From Acidimicrobiaceae bacterium (GTDB taxonomy: Bacteria > Actinomycetota > Acidimicrobiia > Acidimicrobiales > RAAP-2): a stretch of 64,000 nt of DNA. The notes beneath the pieces were generated by a model. It saw only the letters and a program-made list of their open reading frames with translations. It was not told the origin of the DNA and ran no database searches. The stretch spans positions 56,053 to 120,052 of the forward strand of contig PKWY01000048.1 of NCBI GenBank assembly GCA_003132205.1. Direction: 5' to 3'. How positions within the stretch are numbered: position 1 is the first letter of the stretch; each line of letters opens with the position of its first letter. Below, piece after piece: positions 1 through 13,051 of the stretch. Both the position numbers and the translations under genes were made by a program.

Positions 1-813
1 GTGATGCGGATCGCCGAGTCGGTCTTGTTGACGTGCTGTCCGCCGGCTCCCGAGGACCGGTAGGTGTCGACGCGCAGGTCCTTCTCGTCGATCTCGACCT
101 CGCCGGCGTCGTCGTTGAGAAGCGGCGTGACGTCCATGCTGGCGAAACTGGTCTGGCGTCGGGCTTGGGAGTCGAAGGGGCTGATGCGAACGAGCCGGTG
201 CACGCCACGCTCGGCGCAGAGCCATCCGTAGGCGAAACGACCCTTCACGATGAACGTCGCCGACAGCAGGCCCGCCTCCTGGCCTTCGGTCGCCTCGTCG
301 ATCTCGACGCCGAAGCCCCGGCGTTCGGCCCATCGCGAGTACATGCGAAGCAGCATCTCGGTCCAGTCCTGGGCGTCGGTTCCTCCGGCGCCCGCGTGAA
401 GCTCGACGATCGCTTCGTTCGCGTCGTAGGGACCGCTGAAGAGGCTCTGGGTCTCGAGCGCCGCGATCTTGTGCTCCAGGTCCGCCACCGTCGACGAGAG
501 TTCTTCGAGGAGCGACCAGTCGGCATCGCCGGCGCTCAGCGACTCGCGCGAGAACTCGGCGAGCACCATGCAGTCGTCGATGGCGCTGCGTAGGCTGTCG
601 AAGAGCTCGAGCTCATTCGTGAGTCTTCCCAGTTCGGTCGTGACCTCGCGGGCGTGGTCCTGGTCGTTCCAGAGGTTGGGGTCGGCAGCTTGCTCGGTGA
701 GGACGTCGTGTCGCGCGCGGCTCTGGTCGATCTTCAGGTAGTCGCGCGCGGCGCTCCAGCGGGTCTCCAGCTCCTCGAGGGCGCTCTGCGCCTCGCGAAG
801 AGCGTTCTCGGCC

Positions 814-827
<14 letters not shown>
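1..827 (-). CDS. prfB: Peptide chain release factor 2 (C-terminus beyond window edge)
   Basis: Class I release factor that reads UAA and UGA stop codons and triggers peptide release on the ribosome. About 275 residues are visible from ATG at 827; the usual length is about 365, so the last quarter lies outside the window. The catalytic GGQ motif is at residues 262-264, within SGAGGQHVNKTDSA. The N-terminal part (ADPNLWND, then a helical region) is typical of RF2. The reading frame is continuous from the ATG, so the programmed frameshift of many prfB genes is not present here. The start overlaps the last 14 bases of secA, which suggests translational coupling. Confidence 0.95.
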
Positions 828-3489
<2,662 letters not shown>

Positions 3490-3499
3490 ATCGTGATTA

Positions 3500-3505
3500 A
3501 CCCTA
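3500..3505 (-). promoter_or_regulatory. Probable -10 element of secA
   Basis: TAGGGT on the minus strand, 10 bases before the secA ATG, inside the 12-mer GTAGGGTTAATC that also occurs before sufB (37951-37956). This predicts a leader of only a few bases. Confidence 0.4.
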
Positions 3506-3701
3506 CCGGTCGTACTCGTACTGCCTAAGGGGCTGCGGGCGCTGACCTGGTCTTTGACCCCACACTTGCCTGCAGCGGTGTCCGTACGCGTCACCGGCAG
3601 CACGAGGCTCTCCAGCGACGAAGTCGCACACTTCACCGGCTCTCGCGACGACCGCTTTGATCGTCACCAGGCAGGACTTACTTCTAAACCGCGCCATGCT
3701 C

Positions 3702-3718
3702 GGCGTCAATAAGACGCC
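3702..3718. repeat. Perfect inverted repeat (6-bp arms, 5-base loop)
   Basis: GGCGTC-AATAA-GACGCC. No U-rich tract follows on either strand, so an intrinsic terminator is not well supported. The right half (AATAAGACGCC then YTACG) recurs next to the 3' end of the mcl gene near 48470. Confidence 0.35.
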
Positions 3719-3807
3719 TTACGTGGGTCGCTTTGCCCGCGGCTGGCATCGACTTTCAACCACAGAACCACCCGCAGCCCTAGAGACATCCTAGGCGTTT
3801 GCGCGGA

Positions 3808-4647
3808 TTAGGAGGTGGGCCGAGTCACCAGCACCAGGCACAGCCGCAGTCCCAGCACCAGGGTGGCAATCGGCGCCAGGATTCGCCGGAGACCCTTCGC
3901 CGTCTGCCATTCAAAGCGCATGGCGCTTCGGTGGTGGGCGATCAGCATGGCCCTCGAGACGTGCTGGCGCGAGAGTCCCTCGATGTGGGTGACCTCGGCC
4001 TCGGTGACCGCGGCGACGCCGTAGCCGTGTTCTCGAATCTGCCAGCAGAGCGCCATGTCCTCGGCGAACATGAAATAACGCTCGTCGAAGCCGCCAATCT
4101 CCTCGAAAACATCTTGACGAACCAAGAAACAGGCTCCCGAGACCCAATCGACCGTACCGTCGGAACGTGGCGAACGGTAGCGCCGGGTCGCCGGATTGTG
4201 GGGCCACACCGGAGAGAGCAAGGCGTGAAGGCCCGCGAGCCAGAAATTCGGGAAGACGCGCTGCGAGGGATACACCGTGCCGTCGGGCCGAAGGATCTGG
4301 GGTCCGACGATGGCGACGCGGGGATTGTCGTCGAGGAACTTCACCATCGTCGACACCGCCGCGTCGTGCAGGACGACATCGGGGTTGGAGACGATCAGAA
4401 ACTCCGCGGGGCCCGTCGCCGCGGCGCCGCGATTGACGCCTCGTCCGTAGCCCAGGTTCATCCGGGGTTCGACGAGGGTCACGTCGTGGGTTCCGAGCGC
4501 CAGCGGTGTCGAACCCTCTTTGCCGTTTTCCACGACGACAATGTTGGTGACGCCATTCACGTGGAGCGAGTCAATGCACTCGCTCAAGGCCTCACCGGCG
4601 TGGTAGTCAACGATGATCGCCGCGACCCGGGAGGAGAGATCGCTCAC
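3808..4647 (-). CDS. wbbL: Family 2 glycosyltransferase, WbbL-type rhamnosyltransferase
   Basis: Probably transfers rhamnose from dTDP-rhamnose onto the GlcNAc-diphosphate-lipid carrier, the linker step that in mycobacteria attaches arabinogalactan to peptidoglycan; cytoplasmic face of the membrane. 279 residues. GT2 signs are the NLGYGRGVN motif (64-72), the SNPDV metal-binding segment (87-91) and GGFDERYFMFAED (185-197), all in the order I recall for M. tuberculosis WbbL, together with the PVWPHNP segment. It overlaps rmlD by 4 bases; rmlD makes its presumed donor sugar, which supports the call. The exact acceptor is inferred. Confidence 0.82.
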   Translation of the reverse strand: MSDLSSRVAAIIVDYHAGEALSECIDSLHVNGVTNIVVVENGKEGSTPLALGTHDVTLVEPRMNLGYGRGVNRGAAATGPAEFLIVSNPDVVLHDAAVSTMVKFLDDNPRVAIVGPQILRPDGTVYPSQRVFPNFWLAGLHALLSPVWPHNPATRRYRSPRSDGTVDWVSGACFLVRQDVFEEIGGFDERYFMFAEDMALCWQIREHGYGVAAVTEAEVTHIEGLSRQHVSRAMLIAHHRSAMRFEWQTAKGLRRILAPIATLVLGLRLCLVLVTRPTS

Positions 4648-5576
4648 GAGCCCGCCTCAGTTCGTAGCGCGCGGTCCCCGAGCAGACGGGTGACCCCGTC
4701 GCGCCACTCGGGAAGTGCCTGCCAGCCCGCGTCAACCCATTTGCCCATGGAAAGGTCGCTCCTCGTCGGTCGCGTAGCGAGCGGGGGTGGTTCGAGATCG
4801 CTGGTGGCTATCGGTGTCGCGAAATCATCACCGCGGCCGAGCACCGTACCGGCGAACGCCGCGATTTCGAACCACGTCGTGGTCCCGGAGTTCGCGACGT
4901 GCCAGATGCCGCCGGGGCGCGTGCGCGTCATGGTCACGAGCGCGCGCGCCAGATCGCTCGCGAGCGTGACGGTGCCGATTTGGTCGTTCACGAACCGCAC
5001 CGTGTCGCCCGATGCGGCCCGCTGGGCGATCACGTGCAGGACGTTCTTTCCGCGCACGCCCATCACCCACGACGTGCGCACGATGGTGTCGTCGCTCGCG
5101 CACAGGAGCTCGCCGGCCCGTTTTGAGGCACCGTAGACGTTGAGCGGATTGGTCGTGTCGTCCTCCACGTACGCGCTCCCCTTCGCGCCGTCAAAGACGT
5201 AGTCAGTGGAGATCGCGATCAGGTGCGCTCCGGTGTCGTGCGCGGCGAGCGAAAGGGTCTCGGTGACGCCCGCGTTGACGGCGAAGCAGAGGTCGGCTTC
5301 GACCTCTGCCCGGTCGACCTGGGTGTAGGCGGCGAGGTGAACTATGACGTCCGGGCGGGTCGAGGCGACCGCCCGCATGGTGGCGTCGCGGTCGGTGAGG
5401 TCGAGATCGTGGCGCGTAAGGCCGAGCACCTCGAACTCGTCGCCCGCCACGCTCACGCGGTCGGGCTGGAACGACGGGTCGCCGCCCAAGGGAGTCACGC
5501 CTCGAAGGGTGTCGAGCAGGTCAACACCGACCTGACCCGCGGCCCCCGTGACGAGCACCCGAGTGGGCCTAGCCAC
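4644..5576 (-). CDS. rmlD: dTDP-4-dehydrorhamnose reductase
   Basis: Last step of dTDP-L-rhamnose synthesis, NAD(P)H-dependent. 310 residues. TGAAGQVG nucleotide-binding motif at 10-17, STDYVFDG at 123-130 and the catalytic YGASK (Tyr148, Lys152) are those of the extended SDR/RmlD family. The frame is open further upstream, but homology starts near GTG 5576, which overlaps the end of birA by 8 bases. It lies between birA and wbbL in one minus-strand run. rmlA, rmlB and rmlC are not in the window. Confidence 0.9.
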   Translation of the reverse strand: MARPTRVLVTGAAGQVGVDLLDTLRGVTPLGGDPSFQPDRVSVAGDEFEVLGLTRHDLDLTDRDATMRAVASTRPDVIVHLAAYTQVDRAEVEADLCFAVNAGVTETLSLAAHDTGAHLIAISTDYVFDGAKGSAYVEDDTTNPLNVYGASKRAGELLCASDDTIVRTSWVMGVRGKNVLHVIAQRAASGDTVRFVNDQIGTVTLASDLARALVTMTRTRPGGIWHVANSGTTTWFEIAAFAGTVLGRGDDFATPIATSDLEPPPLATRPTRSDLSMGKWVDAGWQALPEWRDGVTRLLGDRALRTEAGS

Positions 5577-6324
5577 GGGGACCCACTTCAAGGGGGCGCA
5601 CGTGGACGACGTCGCCAACGGAGAACACGGTCTCAACTCCGTCAACCGCAACGACGAGCCGGCCGGACCCGTCGATTCGCAAAGCGTCGCCGACAACGAC
5701 TTCGTTGACGAGCTCAACTCGTACCCGCTGTCCGAGCGTGCGCAGCGCCTTCTCGTACTCCGCGCGAAGCGCGTCTCGACCCTCTTCTGTCTCCAGCGAG
5801 GCCCGACGGCGTTCAAGTTCGTCGAGCAGTATGTCGAGCAGCGCGCGAGGAGTGATCGTGAGGCCCGACTCCTCGAGGACGCTGGTCGCGTTCACGAGGT
5901 CGGGGTGGGCGTGGCTCAAGTTGACGCCGATACCGACCACGGTCGCGAGGCCGTCCTTCGTCGACACGACCTCGGCGAGCAGACCGGCGAGCTTCTTGTC
6001 GCCGACGATGAGGTCGTTGGGCCACTTGAGGTCGGGACGAACGCCGCTGAGGCGCACGAGCGCCGCCCTCGCCGACAGCGCGACGGCTGCCACCACGAGT
6101 TGCAGATCATCGGGTTCGACCGGCGCGCGCAGCAAGATCGAGCAGAGCAGCGACGCGCCGGGCGGTGACTCCCACTGGCGATCGAGGCGGCCCCGACCGG
6201 CCGACTGGAAGTCGGCGTACGCCACGAGTCCCTCCGAGCCGCCGTTTTCCGCATGATTCACCAACCAGGAGTTGGTCGAATCAATCTCTTCGAAGTGTTC
6301 GACTCGCCAGACTATTGGGTTCAC
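5569..6324 (-). CDS. birA: Biotin--[acetyl-CoA-carboxylase] ligase, monofunctional
   Basis: Activates biotin with ATP and attaches it to the BCCP domain of biotin enzymes. About 251 residues with no N-terminal winged helix, so it should be only a ligase, not the repressor form. Motifs are EIDSTNSW near 13-20, QSAGRGRLDRQW (40-51; the family usually has Gly where the Asp is) and KWPNDL near 100. GTG 6324 is preferred because TAATGT stands 6 bases before it; TTG 6330 is an alternative. It is divergent from the biotin-carboxylase gene at 6388, whose product is a likely substrate. Confidence 0.9.
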   Translation of the reverse strand: MNPIVWRVEHFEEIDSTNSWLVNHAENGGSEGLVAYADFQSAGRGRLDRQWESPPGASLLCSILLRAPVEPDDLQLVVAAVALSARAALVRLSGVRPDLKWPNDLIVGDKKLAGLLAEVVSTKDGLATVVGIGVNLSHAHPDLVNATSVLEESGLTITPRALLDILLDELERRRASLETEEGRDALRAEYEKALRTLGQRVRVELVNEVVVGDALRIDGSGRLVVAVDGVETVFSVGDVVHVRPLEVGPRG

Positions 6325-6330
6325 ACTCAA

Positions 6331-6336
6331 ACATTA
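6331..6336 (-). promoter_or_regulatory. -10 element of birA, leaderless type
   Basis: TAATGT, 6 bases before GTG 6324, placing transcription start at the initiation codon. The region to 6387 is shared with the divergent carboxylase gene. Confidence 0.5.
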
Positions 6337-6387
6337 GGGTTTAGGAGACGAGTGGTAGAAAATAACAGTCCCTGTACGGAGGTTCGC

Positions 6388-8142
6388 GTGTTAAAGAAAG
6401 TCCTTATCGCCAATCGGGGCGAGATTGCCGTCCGAGTGATCCGGACGTGCCGCGAGATGGGAATCGCCACCGTCGCCGTGTACTCGGAGCTGGACCGCAA
6501 CGCCCTCCACGTTCGACTGGCCGACGAGGCCTACGCGCTCGGAGGCCAGAGCGCCGCCGAGAGCTACCTCAACACCGAGGCGATACTTGACGTCATCAAG
6601 CGCTCGGGCGCCGACGCCGTGCACCCGGGTTACGGCTTCTTCTCGGAGAACACCGATTTCGCCAGGGCCATCACCTCGCTCGGCGTCACCTTCATCGGGC
6701 CTCCCCCCGAAGCCATCGAGGTCATGGGCGACAAGATCTCCTCGCGCCTCGCCGCGGAGAAGGCGGGGGTCGAGGGGGTGCCGGGTCGCAGCCAGACGCT
6801 CGAGAGCGCGGACGAAATCGTCGAGTTCGGCGAGGGGTTCGGCTGGCCGGTCGCCATCAAGGCCGCCTACGGCGGCGGTGGACGCGGGATGAAGGTCGTC
6901 GAAGGACCCGAGGAGGCCGCGGGCGCCCTCGAAAGCGCGCAGCGTGAGGCTCTCAGTTACTTCGGACGTTCCGAGTGCTACGTCGAGCGCTACCTCACGT
7001 GGCCACGCCACATCGAGATGCAGGTGCTCGCCGACAGCCACGGCAACACGCTGTGGCTGGGCGAACGCGACTGCTCGGCCCAGCGCCGCCACCAGAAACT
7101 GATCGAGGAGTCGCCGGCCGCCAACTTTCCCGACGACGTTCGAAACGCCATGGGCGCGGCGGCCGTCAAGGTCTCCAAGGCCTGCGGGTACGTGAACGCG
7201 GGCACCGTCGAATTCCTCTACCAGGATGGGGAGTTTTTCTTCCTCGAGATGAATACCCGTCTCCAAGTCGAACACCCGGTCACCGAGCTCGTCACCGGTC
7301 TCGACCTCGTCGAATGGCAGTTGCGGATCGCCGCTGGCGAAGAGCTTGACTTCTCCCAGGACGAAATTCAGCGCAACGGTCACGCCATTGAGGTCCGCAT
7401 CAACGCCGAGGACCCGAGCGACGGTCGCTTCTCTCCATCGCCGGGAACCATCACGCGTTTTGAGCAGCCGTCGGGTCCGGGCGTACGCCTCGACACCGGC
7501 TACACCGAGGGTGACACCATCTCGCAGTACTACGACAACCTGATCGCGAAGCTCGTGGTCTGGGCCCCGGACCGCGAGAAAGCCCGGCGTCGGATGTTGC
7601 GCGCCATCGAAGAGACCGTCATCGATGGCGTTGCGACCACCTTGCCCGCCGACGTCGTGATCCTGTCCGACGAGGAGTTCGTGCACGGCACGCACTCCAC
7701 CAAGTGGGTCGAAACGAACCTCGACTTCTCGACCCTGCCGAGCGCCGGACCCGCCGCGGTTTCCGCGGGCGAGGGACGGGTTCGCAAGGAGGTCATCGCC
7801 GAAGTCAATGGCCGGCGGGTGACGGTTGCGCTCTGGGTTCCAGAAGGCAGCGACGACGAGTTGCCCCGTCCCCACAGCACGGCCGCCAAGCCGCGTCGCC
7901 AGCACCACTCGGGCGTGCTCACGAGCGGGTCGGGCACGGTGATCGTGCCGATGCAGGGAACCATCGTGAAGGTGTCGGTCGAAGTCGGCCAGGAGGTCGA
8001 AGTCGGCCAGACCGTGGTCATCCTCGAGGCCATGAAGATGGAGAACTCCGTCAACGCGGAGAAAGCCGGCGTGGTCACGAGCATCAAGGTGGCGACCGGC
8101 GATTCGGTGAGCGCTGGCGACGTGGTCGCGGTCATTGAATGA
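6388..8142 (+). CDS. accA: Acetyl-/propionyl-CoA carboxylase alpha chain (biotin carboxylase + BCCP)
   Basis: Carboxylates biotin with ATP and bicarbonate and carries it on its own BCCP domain to a separate carboxyltransferase (beta) subunit, giving malonyl- or methylmalonyl-CoA. 584 residues. The N-terminus KKVLIANRGEIAVR, an ATP-grasp domain with the glycine-rich loop AAYGGGGRGMK, and a C-terminal BCCP with EAMKMEN (biotinylated Lys near 550) are all present. GTG 6388 has a good Shine-Dalgarno, GGAGG at 6379-6383. No beta subunit is in the window. The ATGA overlap with the next gene implies coupling. Propionyl-CoA as substrate is inferred from the mutase and ethylmalonyl-CoA pathway genes. 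Confidence 0.92.
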   Translation: MLKKVLIANRGEIAVRVIRTCREMGIATVAVYSELDRNALHVRLADEAYALGGQSAAESYLNTEAILDVIKRSGADAVHPGYGFFSENTDFARAITSLGVTFIGPPPEAIEVMGDKISSRLAAEKAGVEGVPGRSQTLESADEIVEFGEGFGWPVAIKAAYGGGGRGMKVVEGPEEAAGALESAQREALSYFGRSECYVERYLTWPRHIEMQVLADSHGNTLWLGERDCSAQRRHQKLIEESPAANFPDDVRNAMGAAAVKVSKACGYVNAGTVEFLYQDGEFFFLEMNTRLQVEHPVTELVTGLDLVEWQLRIAAGEELDFSQDEIQRNGHAIEVRINAEDPSDGRFSPSPGTITRFEQPSGPGVRLDTGYTEGDTISQYYDNLIAKLVVWAPDREKARRRMLRAIEETVIDGVATTLPADVVILSDEEFVHGTHSTKWVETNLDFSTLPSAGPAAVSAGEGRVRKEVIAEVNGRRVTVALWVPEGSDDELPRPHSTAAKPRRQHHSGVLTSGSGTVIVPMQGTIVKVSVEVGQEVEVGQTVVILEAMKMENSVNAEKAGVVTSIKVATGDSVSAGDVVAVIE

Positions 8143-9296
8143 GCGCTGCGGAAAAAGCCACCAGCGCCATCAACGCGGCGCGGCCGGGCCTCTTGGAGCT
8201 CAGCCACTTCGTGCACGCCCATCCCGAACTCGGCTACGAGGAGTTCCAGAGCGCTGAGGCGGTGGCCAAGGCGTGCGAGAAGGCGGGCTTCGTCGTCGAG
8301 CGCGCGATTGCGTCGCTGCCGACGGCGTTTCGCGCGACGGCGGGCAGTGGCGACCTTCACATCTTCTTCTGCGCCGAGTACGACGCCCTGCCCGACGTCG
8401 GCCACGCCTGCGGCCACAACATCATTGCCGCCTCGTCGGTCGGCGCCGCAATAGGACTCGCGGCGGTCGCCGATGAGCTCAACCTCCAGGTGACCCTGCT
8501 CGGCACCCCCTCTGAGGAAGGGGGCGGCGGGAAGATCGACTTGATCAAGGCCGGCTACTTCGACGACGCGCACGCGGCGATGATGATCCACCCCTGGCCG
8601 AACGAGCGGCTCGAAGCTACCTGCCTCGCCGTCGATCACTTCGACGTGACCTTCGAGGGCAAGGACGCGCACGCCTCCGCCGCTCCCTGGGAGGGCGTCA
8701 ACGCCCTCGACGCGCTCACGATCTCCCAAGTTGCGTTGGCCCTGCTCCGCCAGCAATTTCGCCACGGCGACCAGGTGCACGGCATCGTGGCGGAGGGCGG
8801 CTCGGCGGCGAACATCATCCCCAGCCACGTGGTTGGTCGCTTCATGGCCCGCTCGGCCACGAGCGAACGTCTCGCCGAGCTTCGTGTCCGGATAGACGCG
8901 TGCTTCGAAGCTGGCGCGGTCGCCACCGGGGCCAGACTGACGATCGAGGAGCTCGGAAGCGCGTTCTCGCACATGGAGTCAGACCCCGAGCTGCTCGCCC
9001 ACTACCGGGCAGCCGCCGAATCGATCGGACGCAGTTTCGAACTGGACGATGCCGGCGCGGCGAAGCCCACGATCTCCACCGACATGGCCAACGTCTCGCT
9101 CGTCGTCCCCTCCATCCACCCCCTGCTCGCGATACCCACGGACGGAGCGGTCAACCACCAGCCTGAGTTCACAGCGTCCTGCATCACTGAGGCGGCCGAT
9201 CAGGCCGTCATCGACGGAGCCGTCGCCTTGGCGCTGACCGCCGTGGGCGTCGCCCAGGACGAGTCACTTCGAACAAGACTGGAGAGCCGCTCATGA
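8139..9296 (+). CDS. M20 family amidohydrolase/peptidase (PM20D2/AbgB-like)
   Basis: Zinc-dependent hydrolase of the M20 family, probably acting on an N-acyl amino acid or dipeptide in the cytoplasm. 385 residues. Family signs are HPELGYEE near 27, the metal-binding FCAEYDALPDVGHACGHN, GTPSEEGGGGK and HPWP. The sequence resembles the PM20D2/aminobenzoyl-glutamate hydrolase branch more than the dimetal desuccinylases. The ATG overlaps the carboxylase stop (ATGA), and the next gene overlaps it in the same way. The substrate is not known. Confidence 0.85.
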   Translation: MSAAEKATSAINAARPGLLELSHFVHAHPELGYEEFQSAEAVAKACEKAGFVVERAIASLPTAFRATAGSGDLHIFFCAEYDALPDVGHACGHNIIAASSVGAAIGLAAVADELNLQVTLLGTPSEEGGGGKIDLIKAGYFDDAHAAMMIHPWPNERLEATCLAVDHFDVTFEGKDAHASAAPWEGVNALDALTISQVALALLRQQFRHGDQVHGIVAEGGSAANIIPSHVVGRFMARSATSERLAELRVRIDACFEAGAVATGARLTIEELGSAFSHMESDPELLAHYRAAAESIGRSFELDDAGAAKPTISTDMANVSLVVPSIHPLLAIPTDGAVNHQPEFTASCITEAADQAVIDGAVALALTAVGVAQDESLRTRLESRS

Positions 9297-9582
9297 TGCT
9301 CGAACACGCGCTGCTACCCGTGACGCCGGGCCGCGAGGAGGAGTTCGAGGCCTCCATGCTGAGGGCTCTGCCCGTCATCACTTCAGCGCCGAACTGCTTT
9401 GGCGCTGAAGTACGTCGCCAGCACGAGGATCGCTCTCTCTATCTCTTGATGGTGCGCTGGCTCTCGGTTGAAGCCCACATGGACTTTCGCAATTCCGACC
9501 TCTTCAACGAGTGGCAGGTGCTCACGCACCCGTTCTATTCGACCAAGCCAACGGTCACGCACTTCCACGAGCCCATCGGAAC

Positions 9583-9586
<4 letters not shown>
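9293..9586 (+). CDS. Antibiotic biosynthesis monooxygenase (ABM) domain protein
   Basis: 97 residues with the ABM ferredoxin-like fold pattern ([20 protein letters not shown], then a central [18 protein letters not shown] segment and a terminal HFHEP). Members are small dimeric monooxygenases or scavengers of reactive compounds. It is the last gene of a three-gene run and starts inside the stop of the M20 gene (ATGA). Its stop overlaps the stop of the convergent mutase gene by 4 bases. No substrate can be assigned. Confidence 0.8.
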
Positions 9587-11163
<1,577 letters not shown>

Positions 11164-11170
11164 AGTTGTT

Positions 11171-11176
11171 AGGTTA
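11171..11176 (-). promoter_or_regulatory. -10 element of the mutase gene, leaderless type
   Basis: TAACCT, 7 bases before GTG 11163, so the transcript probably begins at the start codon. Confidence 0.5.
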
Positions 11177-11267
11177 GGCGTTGCTCGCGAGGGCTTGAAA
11201 GACCTTCATTCGCCTCGTGGCCACCTGGAAACCGCCACGTGGCGCGATGCTGAACGAAGATGGTCGG

Positions 11268-11801
11268 ATGTTTTGTGCAAACTGCGGTACCCACGTCGAC
11301 GGACTGCGCTGTGGCGTGTGCGGATCGAGGCTGGCACCCATCATGGTCGACGGCACCGCGAACGCCCCTCAGCTCTCGGGCTGGTGGCGTCGCGTCGGCG
11401 CCACGATCATCGACGAGCTCATCCTGCTGATTCCGACCTACGTGGCGCTTTTCGTCGTGAGCCTGTTCGCTGGAGATGTCGTCGGGGCGCTCGCCGGAAG
11501 CGCCCTCGGTGGCTTCTACATGGTCAGACTGCTCACCAACCCGGAGGGACAGACCATTGGAAACCGGGCCGTCTCCACCTACGTTCGCGACGCGACGACG
11601 GGACAGGTGCTCACGGCCGCGCAGGCGCTCAAGCGCTGGGGATTCGTCGCCGCGTACAGCCTCTTCGGGCTCACGGGGGCACATTCGGGCACCGTAATCG
11701 TCGGCCTGCTGGGCTTGGTCGACTGCCTCTATCCCCTCTTCAACGGGCGAAAGCAAACCCTTCACGACATCTTCGCCAAGACCATCGTGTTGGTCAAGTA
11801 G
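11268..11801 (+). CDS. Zinc-ribbon RDD-family membrane protein (paralog 1)
   Basis: About 177 residues. The N-terminus MFCANCGTHVDGLRCGVCG has two CxxC pairs, a zinc ribbon. It is followed by an RDD domain with WWRRVGATIIDELIL and two to three membrane segments. The C-terminus GRKQTLHDIFAKTIVL is the typical RDD end. The function of RDD proteins is mostly unknown; some have been linked to ion transport. The frame is open back to GTG 11217, but ATG 11268 matches the start layout of the neighbouring paralog. Confidence 0.78.
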   Translation: MFCANCGTHVDGLRCGVCGSRLAPIMVDGTANAPQLSGWWRRVGATIIDELILLIPTYVALFVVSLFAGDVVGALAGSALGGFYMVRLLTNPEGQTIGNRAVSTYVRDATTGQVLTAAQALKRWGFVAAYSLFGLTGAHSGTVIVGLLGLVDCLYPLFNGRKQTLHDIFAKTIVLVK

Positions 11802-11968
11802 TCGGCGTCGGCGCCTTGACGGGCCATCGCCTCTTCAGAACGTAAACCCTCCACCGCCGAGTGCGGTTCTCGCGCCGACAACGGGCATTGCGTAACGGCA
11901 CTGTTAAATCTTGCACCAAGCCGGTGATTTTGTCGGTCGGTATTTCCATTGTCGGCAATGATTGACGG

Positions 11969-12505
11969 ATGAACTGTCCGAGTTGCGGTACCGAAGTGTC
12001 CGAGGCGTACTGTCTCTCGTGCGGAACCCAAGTCGCGAAGCGTGGTTCGATTGAGGCAGTCAACGAGCAGGTCCTCGCGAGCTGGGGAGTTCGCGTCGCC
12101 GCCACCATCATTGATTTCCTCATTCTCGCCATTCCCGAGTTGATACTTCGATCAGTGCTCGGCAACGCCATCGGTCAGAGCATCTTCCTCGTTGTCTTCG
12201 GCATCTACCTCGTCAGCCAGTGGTCCCTTTGCGATGGAAGGAGCGTAGGCAACCGCGTGGCCAGTTCTCAAATAGTTGACGCGAAGACCGGCAATTCGGT
12301 GACGAGCAAGCAGTCGTTCAGCCGTTACCTCTACTTGGAGCTCTACGCCATCGTCAACCTCTTTGGCGCGGTCGAAGGATCCAACGGGATCGTGCTCCTC
12401 GCGTTCCTCTACGGGCTGGTCGACGTTCTCTTTCCGCTCTTCGACAAGCGCAAGCAGACCTTGCACGACAAGTTCGCCAACACCATCGTCATCATGACCA
12501 ACTAG
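11969..12505 (+). CDS. Zinc-ribbon RDD-family membrane protein (paralog 2)
   Basis: 178 residues with the same build as its upstream neighbour: two CxxC pairs (MNCPSCGTEV, YCLSCGTQV), the RDD start WGVRVAATIIDFLIL, membrane segments and an end with RKQTLHDKFANTIV. The pair must have arisen by tandem duplication; the middle has diverged. A weak AATGAT lies 6 bases before the ATG, so it may have its own leaderless promoter. The 167 bases between the paralogs show nothing else recognisable. Confidence 0.78.
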   Translation: MNCPSCGTEVSEAYCLSCGTQVAKRGSIEAVNEQVLASWGVRVAATIIDFLILAIPELILRSVLGNAIGQSIFLVVFGIYLVSQWSLCDGRSVGNRVASSQIVDAKTGNSVTSKQSFSRYLYLELYAIVNLFGAVEGSNGIVLLAFLYGLVDVLFPLFDKRKQTLHDKFANTIVIMTN

Positions 12506-12509
12506 CCGT

Positions 12510-13050
12510 TCACGCTCTCCTCGCACCAAGAAGCCACGACGAGCACCACCTCTCTTCAACCTCGACGTCGAAGGCCGTCGTGTAGCCGTTGATCGCGGGT
12601 TGGCCGGCGAGGTGCTCGTAAAGGACCTCGCCGTCCGGCTTGAGGGCCCGTTCTCGCACGAGATCGATCAAGCCGGCCATCGACTTACCCTCGTAAACGG
12701 GGTCGACGATCATGCCCTCGAGGCGGGCGCTGATTTGAATCGCGTCGATGGTCCTCTGGTCGGGCAACCCGCAGACACCGGCGTGCCAACGATCGAGCAG
12801 CACGATCTCCGCCTCGTCAAGTTCGCGGCCGAGCTCGATTGCGGCGGCGGTGACGCTCGCGATGCGCTTGATCTGATCCCACGTCTCGTCGACCGTGGCC
12901 GAGGCATCGATGCCGCGTACCGTGCAAGCCCGATTCGAATGCGCGAAGCCAGCGATCATTCCGGCTTGCGTGCTGCCGGTGACCGAGCAGACGACGAAGT
13001 TGTCGAACTGGAAACTGAGGTCCCTCTCCGGAACCTCGACTTCGAGGGCC
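12510..13050 (-). pseudogene. acdS: Truncated 1-aminocyclopropane-1-carboxylate deaminase
   Basis: The frame encodes only the C-terminal half of ACC deaminase. FDNFVVCSVTGSTQAGMIAGF, the YEGKSM segment and HLAGQPAINGY match the family, which is about 338 residues long. The first roughly 170 residues, including the PLP-binding lysine, are absent, so it cannot be active as a deaminase. Homology begins just at the stop codon of moeB, which marks a deletion junction. The C-terminus also runs about 16 residues past the usual end. A few in-frame codons further upstream overlap moeB and have no counterpart in the family. Confidence 0.75.
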
Positions 13051-13051
13051 C

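Larger units (their letters stand above)
3490..3807. other. Intergenic region between wbbL and secA
   Basis: About 318 bases without a convincing gene. The short frames here show no recognisable protein. It contains the presumed secA promoter at the low-coordinate end and a perfect hairpin at 3702-3718. The remainder looks like ordinary upstream sequence, perhaps with the 3' end of the wbbL transcript. Confidence 0.6.

Noticed and set aside
3503..3709. Small minus-strand frame (68 codons) upstream of secA
   Set aside because: It overlaps the presumed secA promoter, has no ribosome site and no sensible protein features.
3702..3718. Intrinsic terminator between wbbL and secA
   Set aside because: The hairpin is perfect but short and is not followed by a U-tract on either strand.
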